The translations under genes and the position numbers were made by a program. Source: Lachnospiraceae bacterium (lineage in GTDB: Bacteria; Bacillota; Clostridia; Lachnospirales; Lachnospiraceae). Taken from it: 6,815 nucleotides of DNA. The notes below the pieces were generated by a model. It had not been told where the DNA came from. It saw only the letters and a program-made list of their open reading frames with translations, and searched no databases. This document shows positions 1 through 4,801 of this stretch, piece by piece (the stretch's first letter is position 1; each line of letters starts with the position of its first letter). Location of the stretch: contig CAAEEI010000041.1 of the NCBI GenBank assembly GCA_900754855.1, forward strand, positions 1-6,815, in the 5' to 3' direction.

Positions 1-312
1 CTTCATGACTCCCTGCCGGCGGTATTCTTCATCGGTGGCCACACCAACAATGTAATGTGCCTGTACTTCTTTTCCCTGCACATGCAGAAGGTACGGATTC
101 AAATGAAGCATTCCTTTGATTGTACCTTCGTCTTCCTGTTCATGGTTTTCGTCCCGGGAATCCATGGTTTTTCCAGACAGGTTTAACAACACCTGATTCT
201 TTCCGTACACTTCCTGAAAATAAAAATCCGCATAGGGAGCCGGATCATGAAAATTCCTCTGCCACATCCCGTAAACTTCGTCCCTGCATAATCCTTTTTC
301 TTCTACAATCAC
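1..312 (-). CDS. GNAT family N-acetyltransferase, Eis-like, N-terminal part (runs off left edge)
   Basis: The first 104 codons of a gene whose C-terminus lies outside the window. The translation fits the first half of Eis-like GNAT proteins of Clostridia. A segment with YADFYFQEVYG lies near residues 27-37. A strand-turn-strand core with MLHLNPY follows at about 68-74. The start of the acetyl-CoA binding motif, IVGVATDEEYRRQGVM, is at about 88-103. The family transfers acetyl groups from acetyl-CoA to amines; the substrate here is unknown. The start is GTG at 312. It overlaps the ispF stop as GTGA and has an AAAGGAGG Shine-Dalgarno at 322-329, about 9 bases upstream, so translation is probably coupled to ispF. 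No ATG fits as well. The family call is fairly secure. The Eis subgroup is an inference, because the C-terminal domain that defines it is not visible. Confidence 0.82.
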   Translation of the reverse strand, partial: MIVEEKGLCRDEVYGMWQRNFHDPAPYADFYFQEVYGKNQVLLNLSGKTMDSRDENHEQEDEGTIKGMLHLNPYLLHVQGKEVQAHYIVGVATDEEYRRQGVMK

Positions 313-866
313 TGGTCTGCCCCTCCTTTCTGACATCCCGCACAGGCAACACAGTTTTTTTCTTCCATCAGCAGATCCGCGCCGACATAGTTTTGAATCT
401 CTGATAAAAGACAAACTGCACTGGACGCTATTCCCAGACCTTCACCGGTAAAACCAAGCCCCTCCTCCGTGGTGGCTTTTACGTTGACCTGTCCTAACTG
501 CAACCCCAGCGCATCGGCAATATTCTGGCGCATGGCCGGAATATATGGCGCTAACTTCGGTCGCTGCGCAATGATGGTTGCGTCGATATTTTCAATAAAA
601 TAAGCATGATTTTTTATCATCTCCCCTACTTCCCGCAACAATTTCCCGCTGTCCGCCCCCTTGTAAGCCGGATCGTTATCGGGAAAATGTTTTCCAATAT
701 CGCCAAGAGCGGCGGCGCCAAGCAAAGCATCCATTACCGCATGCAAAAGAACGTCGGCGTCGGAATGTCCCAGCAACCCTTTTTCATAGGGAATCTCCAC
801 ACCACCAAGAATTAATTTTCTATTTTCCACCAGACGATGTACATCGTATCCACTTCCTATACGCAT
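309..866 (-). CDS. ispF: 2-C-methyl-D-erythritol 2,4-cyclodiphosphate synthase (IspF) with a cysteine-rich C-terminal tail
   Basis: Cytosolic trimeric enzyme of the MEP isoprenoid pathway. It converts CDP-ME 2-phosphate to methylerythritol 2,4-cyclodiphosphate and releases CMP. The sequence opens with MRIGSGYDVHR; Asp8, His10 and His42 are the expected divalent-metal ligands. GLLGHSDADVLLHAVMDALLGA (residues 30-51), the FPDND loop (61-65), AQRPKL (100-105) and KATTEEGLGFTGEGLG (130-145) are all family signatures. The start at 866 is chosen because AGGAGG (874-879) sits 7 bases upstream and IspF proteins begin at this Met; an in-frame Met 7 codons upstream overlaps that site. IspF usually ends about ten residues after the GEGLG motif, at roughly 155-160 aa. 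This one has 185 aa, with an extra tail of about 25-30 residues containing CVACAGC (Cys172, Cys175, Cys178). It overlaps the downstream GNAT gene by 4 bases. Confidence 0.97.
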   Translation of the reverse strand: MRIGSGYDVHRLVENRKLILGGVEIPYEKGLLGHSDADVLLHAVMDALLGAAALGDIGKHFPDNDPAYKGADSGKLLREVGEMIKNHAYFIENIDATIIAQRPKLAPYIPAMRQNIADALGLQLGQVNVKATTEEGLGFTGEGLGIASSAVCLLSEIQNYVGADLLMEEKNCVACAGCQKGGADQ

Positions 867-994
867 AGATCTACCTCCTGTCCACAATCTCTTTTTTTAT
901 ATAACCCTCTCGTCTGCGGGTTCTCCAAACGCTTTTTCCCGTAACCGTCACAAGAGTTCCTTTTGAGGAACTCCCATACCGAGTGCAGACGCAT
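857..994 (-). CDS. Possible 45-aa ORF upstream of ispF (doubtful; may be a reading of a structured repeat)
   Basis: An ATG-started frame of 45 codons inside the ispF leader, overlapping the ispF start by 10 bases. The peptide begins MRLHSVWEFLKRNSCDGYGK and is basic, with Cys15, Cys37 and Cys44 and no signal peptide or membrane segment. The frame stays open upstream of the ATG to a stop near 1055. A weak AAGG lies 8 bases before the ATG. I have an unverified recollection of similar short 'hypothetical proteins' scattered through Lachnospiraceae genomes. That would fit a dispersed non-coding repeat read as protein rather than a gene. The DNA also folds into nested hairpins, which could fix the codons independently of any peptide. 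No function is proposed. Confidence 0.18.
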   Translation of the reverse strand: MRLHSVWEFLKRNSCDGYGKKRLENPQTRGLYKKRDCGQEVDLCV

Positions 995-1081
995 CAGCGA
1001 CACCTTCTTTTCGCGCGAGCGTGCATCCCCCGGAGGGTTTTTATTTGATCGGAATCAGCGTAATTTCCGATCAAATAAAAA
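888..1081 (-). other. Structured leader or possible dispersed repeat element upstream of ispF
   Basis: About 190 bases without an established gene, between the tRNA terminator and the ispF ribosome binding site. Visible structure: a 17-bp inverted repeat at one end (1038-1081); a hairpin with arms GAGTTCC (954-960) and GGAACTC (967-973); and an outer pairing of CGTCTGC (911-917) with GCAGACG (985-991) that encloses it. A weaker GGTT/AACC pairing (919-922 with 943-946) would make the 911-991 block a three-way junction. GC-rich tracts such as TCGCGCGA (near 1012-1019) contrast with the AT-rich flanks. No T-box consensus or other riboswitch class I know was recognised. It may be an RNA leader, or a copy of an intergenic repeat that happens to lie before ispF. 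The pairings are seen in the sequence; the function is unknown. Confidence 0.45.
1038..1081. repeat. Perfect 17-bp inverted repeat with 10-base loop
   Basis: The arms TTTTTATTTGATCGGAA (1038-1054) and TTCCGATCAAATAAAAA (1065-1081) are exact reverse complements around a 10-base loop. On either strand the order is T-tract, stem, A-tract, so no U-run follows the stem and this is not a standard intrinsic terminator in either direction. On the minus strand the U-run of the tRNA terminator (1083-1077) forms the outer part of its first arm. It could be a protein-binding site, the end of a repeat element, or an RNA stem protecting a 5' or 3' end. Confidence 0.85.
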
Positions 1082-1110
1082 AAGGCGCATCCTCTAACAG
1101 ATACACCTTT
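1076..1110 (-). terminator. Intrinsic terminator of the tRNA-Val/tRNA-Met unit
   Basis: Read on the minus strand, AAAGGTGTATC (1110-1100) pairs with GATGCGCCTTT (1091-1081) through 11 base pairs, two of them G-U wobbles, around an 8-base loop. A run of seven U (1083-1077) follows, its first three bases shared with the stem. The wobbles would be A-C mismatches on the plus-strand transcript, so the element is oriented for the minus strand. It lies 26 bases beyond the 3' end of tRNA-Met. Confidence 0.85.
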
Positions 1111-1136
1111 CTTTTTGCATTTCATGCAATAAAAAA

Positions 1137-1210
1137 TAGCGGGAACTGGATTTGAACCAGCGACACCACGGGTATGAACCGTGTGCTCTAGCCAACTGAG
1201 CTATCCCGCC
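1137..1210 (-). tRNA. tRNA-Met (CAT), elongator type
   Basis: A full 74-base cloverleaf. The acceptor arm GGCGGGA/TCCCGCT is closed by a G1-U72 wobble with discriminator A73. The D arm is GCTC...GAGC, and the anticodon stem CACGG/CCGTG carries loop TTCATAC with anticodon CAT. The T arm is GCTGG/CCAGT with loop TTCAAAT. The body closely resembles Bacillus elongator tRNA-Met, which also has G1-U72. It lacks the three G-C pairs at the base of the anticodon stem that mark initiator tRNA, and I see no sign that it is the lysidine-modified tRNA-Ile(CAT). CCA is not encoded, so the CCA-adding enzyme must complete it. It is the second gene of the unit, 21 bases after tRNA-Val. Confidence 0.95.
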
Positions 1211-1231
1211 AAATGAATGTTGTGAAAAAAG

Positions 1232-1304
1232 TGGGACCTATAGGGCTCGAACCTATGACCCTCTGCTTGTAAGGCAGATGCTCTCCCAGCTGAGCTAAGA
1301 TCCC
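1232..1304 (-). tRNA. tRNA-Val (TAC)
   Basis: A full 73-base cloverleaf. The acceptor arm is GGGATCT/AGGTCCC with discriminator A73, and the D arm is GCTC...GAGC. The anticodon stem TCTGC/GCAGA has loop CTTACAA, giving anticodon TAC. The T arm is ATAGG/CCTAT with loop TTCGAGC. CCA is not encoded. It is the first gene of a two-tRNA unit, about 12 bases from the predicted transcription start of the strong promoter upstream. Confidence 0.96.
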
Positions 1305-1323
1305 ACGCCACTCAACGAAATCC

Positions 1324-1385
1324 ATTATATTACAAAAAAAGCTCTCTGTCAATACCTAATTTTCATTTTTTTCATTTTTTTACCT
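1324..1385 (-). promoter_or_regulatory. Consensus sigma-A promoter with A-tract UP-like region for the tRNAs
   Basis: On the minus strand TTGACA (1352-1347) and TATAAT (1329-1324) match the housekeeping consensus at all 12 positions with a 17-base spacer. Transcription should start near 1317, just before tRNA-Val. Upstream of the -35 box, phased A-tracts include two tandem copies of a 9-base AAAAAAATG unit (1364-1381), resembling an UP element for the RNA polymerase alpha subunit. This is the pattern expected for a strongly expressed stable-RNA promoter. Confidence 0.92.
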
Positions 1386-1395
1386 GATTATTTTT

Positions 1396-2610
1396 TCATC
1401 TGGTATCCTTACCGGGCGATTGCATTTTTTCTTTATGCTTCCGATGTTCACCGACGGCAAAAACCGCAGCCAGATGCAGGCAAACCGCATCAATCAGCGC
1501 GTCCTCATCCAGATCAAAGCAAGGATGATGGTTAGGATAACTGCATCCCTTTTCTTTTCCGCAGCCAACGAAAGCAAACACACCCGGAATCCTTTTCTGA
1601 TACCAGGAAAAATCTTCTCCCAGCATCAGCGGCGGTATATGGACAAATTTTCTGTCCAGCAGTTTTTCTGCCTCGGCGCAGACCGCACGGCTGAAATGCG
1701 CATCATTTATTACCGGCGGATGCGCGCCATAGTGGTATTCCACGAAAGCTTCCCCACCATAACCAGCCGCAATATGTTTTGCCCGTCTTTCCACCGCTTC
1801 CTGCAAACGTCTGGCCACATCTTCCTGTAAACTCCTGCAGGTTCCCTCTGCCACCGCTTCCTGAGCAATGACATTGTACTGACTTCCTCCATGGAAGGAA
1901 CCAATGGTCACCACTGCCCCCTGGGCAGGATCAATTTCTCTGGACACAATACTCTGTGCACTCAGAACAAATTCTGCAGCCATCACCACAGCATCCACAC
2001 ATTGATGCGGTTTACCGGCATGTCCCCCTTTTCCTTTAAAGGTAACGGAAAAACGATCCGTTTGCGCCATCCTTGGCCCTGGCTCCACAGAAATTTCTCC
2101 TCTTTTCATGTCGGAAAAAAGATGAAGACCAAAAATATAATCCACATCATCAAGAACTCCCTGCTTCAGAATATGACTGGCGCCCTGTGTATTTTCTTCC
2201 GATGGCTGAAAGATCAGTTTCACTCTCACCGGCAATGCCTTCTCCATCTCCTTTAAAACGGCAGCTGCGCCCAGCAATCCGGCAATATGCCCATCGTGAC
2301 CGCAGGCATGCATTTTTCCCGGATGGACAGAGGCAAAAGAAAGTCCTGTTTCTTCCGTGACCGAAAGGCCGTCAATGTCTGCCCGCAAAGCTATGGTGCA
2401 GTTTTTCTCTTCGCCAATATAGGCGACCACCCCTGTCGGCGCAAGCCGCTGAGGACGAATAGCGTATGCATTTAAGATACGGCAAATCTCTTCCGTTGTC
2501 TCATTTTCTTCCATGCCCAATTCAGGAATCCGATGAAAAAGCCGACGCATTCTTTTGTACTCGTCTTTCTTTTCTTCTACTATACGAAGCAGTATTTCCC
2601 TGTCGGTCAT
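1396..2610 (-). CDS. M20D family metallo-amidohydrolase (N-acyl-amino-acid / hippurate hydrolase-like)
   Basis: A 404-aa cytosolic di-metal hydrolase of peptidase family M20, subfamily D. Relatives cleave N-acyl amino acids, hippurate, indoleacetyl-amino acids or N-acetyl-diaminopimelate; the substrate here cannot be told from sequence. Visible motifs are LFHRIPELGMEE (24-35), LRADIDGL (75-82) and HACGHDGH (101-108, metal ligands Cys103 and His105). PSEEN (136-140) holds the catalytic and metal-binding glutamates, GLH (161-163) gives a ligand His, and NHHP (360-363) supplies the C-terminal ligand. The dimerisation domain spans about 184-295, with GKGGHAGKPH. There is no signal peptide. The last 20 residues are a basic, probably disordered tail. 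The ATG at 2610 overlaps the upstream HAAS stop as ATGA, with AGGGGA nearby as a weak ribosome site, so translation is probably coupled. No terminator follows before the tRNA promoter. Confidence 0.93.
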   Translation of the reverse strand: MTDREILLRIVEEKKDEYKRMRRLFHRIPELGMEENETTEEICRILNAYAIRPQRLAPTGVVAYIGEEKNCTIALRADIDGLSVTEETGLSFASVHPGKMHACGHDGHIAGLLGAAAVLKEMEKALPVRVKLIFQPSEENTQGASHILKQGVLDDVDYIFGLHLFSDMKRGEISVEPGPRMAQTDRFSVTFKGKGGHAGKPHQCVDAVVMAAEFVLSAQSIVSREIDPAQGAVVTIGSFHGGSQYNVIAQEAVAEGTCRSLQEDVARRLQEAVERRAKHIAAGYGGEAFVEYHYGAHPPVINDAHFSRAVCAEAEKLLDRKFVHIPPLMLGEDFSWYQKRIPGVFAFVGCGKEKGCSYPNHHPCFDLDEDALIDAVCLHLAAVFAVGEHRKHKEKMQSPGKDTR

Positions 2611-3044
2611 CGTTTATTCCCCTGAAACAATTTCACCAGCAGAACAACCGGAATCACGATCATGGCCACCGGCAGCAACATCCGGATTGCAAAACCGAGA
2701 ACCAGCAAAACAAGGATGAGCATCAGAATCGCCATAAACCCGTTAGTTCTGTGCACGTGCACACGATTTCGCCCGGAACGGTCTGTCGTATTATCGGCTC
2801 TCTGCGCATCATAGTATCCGCCGGCATCCTGTCCTGGTTGTTCTTCCTCCATTCCATGGGCATCAATGATGGATCTGGCAATCAATCTTGGACTGCCCAG
2901 CGACCGGATAATTTCCTCCTCACTGACGCCGGATGCCATCTGCTCCCGAAAATATTCCCGGTAATAGTTGAGGGAATCTCTATACTCATTCTCAGAGACT
3001 TCTCCTCTGAGACATTCTTCCAGTTCTTTAAAAAAATTTTCCAT
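2607..3044 (-). CDS. HAAS/DUF1700-type membrane protein
   Basis: A 145-aa protein with a two-part layout. Residues 1-63 form the helical HAAS/DUF1700-like module (MENFFKELEECL, NYYREYF, SGVSEEEIIRSLGSPRLIA). This family is usually read as a cytosolic sensing or adaptor domain on membrane proteins and is often paired with a PadR regulator. Residues 64-100 are a polar, probably disordered linker with VHVH. Residues 103-119 and 122-139 are hydrophobic and can form two closely spaced membrane helices or a hairpin; a short basic end QGNKR follows. An AAAGGA site lies about 11 bases before the ATG. No PadR-like gene is present in the window, unlike the common arrangement. It sits 50 bases after the transglutaminase lipoprotein and overlaps the M20D gene by 4 bases. 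The molecular role is unknown. Confidence 0.85.
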   Translation of the reverse strand: MENFFKELEECLRGEVSENEYRDSLNYYREYFREQMASGVSEEEIIRSLGSPRLIARSIIDAHGMEEEQPGQDAGGYYDAQRADNTTDRSGRNRVHVHRTNGFMAILMLILVLLVLGFAIRMLLPVAMIVIPVVLLVKLFQGNKR

Positions 3045-3094
3045 TAAATTTTAATCCTTTCTGTTCATCCTGATTTTCCCCAACGCTTCCTTCT

Positions 3095-4174
3095 TTAATA
3101 GCGCAGAGTAAAATACAAAACTGTATAAGGCGCTTTTCCAATCGTCTGCAAATGAATGGATTCTGCACCGCTGTAGTGGAAAATAAACTGCAGGTTTTCC
3201 TCATTATATCGGTTTTCGTCATAGTCTTCCACCAGTACCTGTACGGACTCCGGATTTTCTTTTGCAAAAATCTCCTCACATGTTTCTCTGAACTCTTCCA
3301 TGTTTTTACAGTACAGATCATTTTTCCGATAATACTGATATTTCCTTCCCTCTGCAGCCACATATTCTGCAGCGTTCCACTGGTGCGTCAATGCCATCTC
3401 TTCATCATGTAGATTAAAATAAGAATAAAGCATTCTGTCTTTTTCATCGGGTTCCGGATCGTCCCAGGTTACATCTGCATGATACCATTTTTCTCCCAGC
3501 CTGACCAGATTCCACGCATGATTTTCTCCATCGGCCTGCCCGGCGATCATCTGACATTCCACTCCAGTCAGGTCACAAAGAAGTTTCATGGCCTGTGCAT
3601 ACCCGTTACATACTGCCTTTCCTTCTACCAGGGCGCCATAGGCCAGATACCCGGTACTGTCTTTTTGCTCTCTTCCTTCCGGGTAACCATAGGCAACATT
3701 TCTGACAAGATAATCATGAATTTTCTTTTCTTTTTTATAATCGGAAGATTCTGCATCGATTTTCTTTAATATTTTTTCACAGCTTTTTTTCAGTTCCTGC
3801 GCCCGCACTCTCTCTGTCGGAATTTCCCCGCCATACAATATGGCATTTTCCACATAATAGTTATCGCTGATTTCACATTGCAGCGTAATGTAAGACCGAT
3901 CCAGCCATTGCACGGTTTTCATCTCGTACTGACGAACGCTGCCATAAAACCCGTCATGTTCCTCATTGAGATTCACCAGATCAGCCTGCCCGAGGGTTTC
4001 CGTTACAAAATGAATCTCTGTCTGCCCTTTTTTTAAGGCGTTCTCCACAGTCTCATGCAACTCTGCCACGGAAGAGATCATCTCCTCCTCGGAGACAAAT
4101 ACTTCTTTTACTGTAGAACATCCTGTACAGAAAAAAGCGGACAATATGCAAAAAATGAGCAGTTTTTTCTTCAT
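3095..4174 (-). CDS. Transglutaminase-like domain lipoprotein
   Basis: A 359-aa predicted surface lipoprotein. The N-terminus has a lysine-rich start, a hydrophobic core and a lipobox-like CTGC with the lipidated Cys at residue 19. The -3 position is Cys rather than the usual Leu, so lipidation is likely but not certain. The transglutaminase-core fold lies at about 140-250. It carries a visible triad: Cys189 in GKAVCNGYAQAM, His219 in ENHAWNLV and Asp234 in WYHADVTWDDP. Such domains act as cysteine proteases or transferases outside the cell, and the target here is unknown. The roughly 105 residues after the domain have no family I recognise. The start at 4174 is preferred because GGGGGA lies 5 bases upstream. 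An ATG at 4189, directly after the ACT stop (TAGATG), would add five residues (MRGKK) and cannot be excluded. The gene follows the ACT gene directly. Confidence 0.9.
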   Translation of the reverse strand: MKKKLLIFCILSAFFCTGCSTVKEVFVSEEEMISSVAELHETVENALKKGQTEIHFVTETLGQADLVNLNEEHDGFYGSVRQYEMKTVQWLDRSYITLQCEISDNYYVENAILYGGEIPTERVRAQELKKSCEKILKKIDAESSDYKKEKKIHDYLVRNVAYGYPEGREQKDSTGYLAYGALVEGKAVCNGYAQAMKLLCDLTGVECQMIAGQADGENHAWNLVRLGEKWYHADVTWDDPEPDEKDRMLYSYFNLHDEEMALTHQWNAAEYVAAEGRKYQYYRKNDLYCKNMEEFRETCEEIFAKENPESVQVLVEDYDENRYNEENLQFIFHYSGAESIHLQTIGKAPYTVLYFTLRY

Positions 4175-4189
4175 CTTCTTCCCCCGCAT

Positions 4190-4573
4190 CTACTGTTCCA
4201 AAAAGTCTGCCAGCAAAGCGTCTGCCTTCTCCAGCGCAGAAGGACAGAGAATCATCTCATCACCTTCTCCTGTGGCAAAGGCATACATGTATTCCAGATT
4301 AATTTCTTCCCGGGCAAAAGCCGTCAGCATCTGCGCCAGCGCTCCTGCTCTGGACGGAACCTTAATTCTGAGTACATTGGTCACTTCTGCCTGAAATCCC
4401 TGTTCTTTCAGAACCCGGGCCGTCTGTTCCGGCTGTGCCACGATCAGCCGCATCACGGTGTCTGCCACACTGAGGGCTTCCACATTCATCTTCTCCTGAC
4501 CAAGAACCTCCATAACACCCTGCAGCTGTCCTTCCCTGTTTTCTGTTTTTACCGTCACCTGTTGTATAATCAT
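4190..4573 (-). CDS. Tandem ACT-domain amino-acid-binding protein
   Basis: A 127-aa cytosolic protein made of two ACT domains. The first (about 1-65) has VTVKTENREGQLQGVMEVL and NVEALSVADT. The second (about 67-127) has VLRIKVPSRAGALAQML and INLEYMYAF. ACT pairs bind small ligands, typically amino acids, at domain interfaces, and stand-alone tandem forms are thought to be regulatory. In Clostridia, relatives often sit next to phenylacetate-CoA ligase genes, which are absent here. Between ADT and MRLIV the usual loop of about four residues (commonly like S-x-F-G) is missing, so the first domain is unusually compact. The start at 4573 is chosen because GGAGGG (4578-4583) lies 4 bases upstream. 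In-frame ATGs at 4594 and 4585 lack a good ribosome site. It is the first gene of the cluster after a predicted promoter. Confidence 0.9.
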   Translation of the reverse strand: MIIQQVTVKTENREGQLQGVMEVLGQEKMNVEALSVADTVMRLIVAQPEQTARVLKEQGFQAEVTNVLRIKVPSRAGALAQMLTAFAREEINLEYMYAFATGEGDEMILCPSALEKADALLADFLEQ

Positions 4574-4638
4574 TTTTCCCTCCATTGCCGACACATTTTG
4601 TATCCTACCTTCTTTTCACTCATTTCCATGATGTCTGT

Positions 4639-4667
4639 ATTTTACCAATTATACGAAATAAACGCAA
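4639..4667 (-). promoter_or_regulatory. Predicted promoter of the ACT-lipoprotein-HAAS-M20D cluster
   Basis: On the minus strand TTGCGT (4667-4662) and TAAAAT (4644-4639) are separated by 17 bases. A perfect TATAAT also lies inside at 4653-4648, but its -35 region (near GTGGAA) is poor. One or both could serve as -10. The location, between the groEL terminator and the ACT ribosome site, fits a promoter and leaves a leader of roughly 60 bases. Confidence 0.55.
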
Positions 4668-4683
4668 CCTTTTCCACAAAAAG

Positions 4684-4726
4684 AACAAAAACAGGAGACG
4701 CGCCGGTTTACAGCGAAATCTCCTGT
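4684..4726. terminator. Terminator after groEL, possibly active in both directions
   Basis: The arms ACAGGAGA (4691-4698) and TCTCCTGT (4719-4726) are exact reverse complements around a 20-base loop with further GC-rich pairing. On the minus strand the stem is followed by TTTTGTTCTTTTT, which ends the groES-groEL transcript. On the plus strand it is followed by a T-rich tract (4729-4749), so it could also stop opposing transcription. Confidence 0.8.
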
Positions 4727-4757
4727 CTGTTTTTCTTTTTTTATTTTTTGTGACTGC

Positions 4758-4773
4758 GGTCAGCTTTCTGACC
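4758..4773. other. Small hairpin just downstream of groEL
   Basis: GGTCAG (4758-4763) and CTGACC (4768-4773) pair perfectly around a 4-base loop. Additional broken pairing (GAC with GTC) extends it outward. On the minus strand it is followed by A-rich, not U-rich, sequence, so it is not itself a terminator. It may stabilise the groEL mRNA 3' end ahead of the real terminator. Confidence 0.5.
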
Positions 4774-4801
4774 CAGACGTCCGCCTTCTCTCAGCCGACG
4801 A

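Noticed and set aside
898..929. Possible promoter for ispF (TTTGGA and TATATA)
   Set aside because: The -35 match is only 3 of 6 and the spacer is about 20 bases, too long for a sigma-A promoter. No better candidate was found, so the start of ispF transcription stays open.
867..1037. T-box or other known riboswitch before ispF
   Set aside because: No T-box sequence (AGGGTGGNACCGCG type), no specifier-like layout, and no terminator/antiterminator pair next to ispF. The hairpins do not match a class I can name.
1211..1231. T-run after tRNA-Val as a terminator
   Set aside because: The six T on the minus strand follow the tRNA acceptor stem but have no dedicated hairpin, and tRNA-Met follows within 21 bases without its own promoter. 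Co-transcription is more likely.
2466..3047. 193-codon open frame on the plus strand
   Set aside because: Antisense to the HAAS gene and the start of M20D, with low-complexity, His/Gln-rich translation and no ribosome site. The minus-strand genes explain the region.
3028..3363. 111-codon frame on the minus strand, overlapping the lipoprotein and HAAS genes
   Set aside because: It lies out of frame within the lipoprotein 3' end, and its translation has no domain or ribosome site.
4055..4753. 232-codon open frame on the plus strand
   Set aside because: It runs antisense to the start of the lipoprotein gene and the whole ACT gene, both of which have clear family motifs. Its translation is rich in His, Phe and Cys without any recognisable domain, as expected for a complementary-strand frame.
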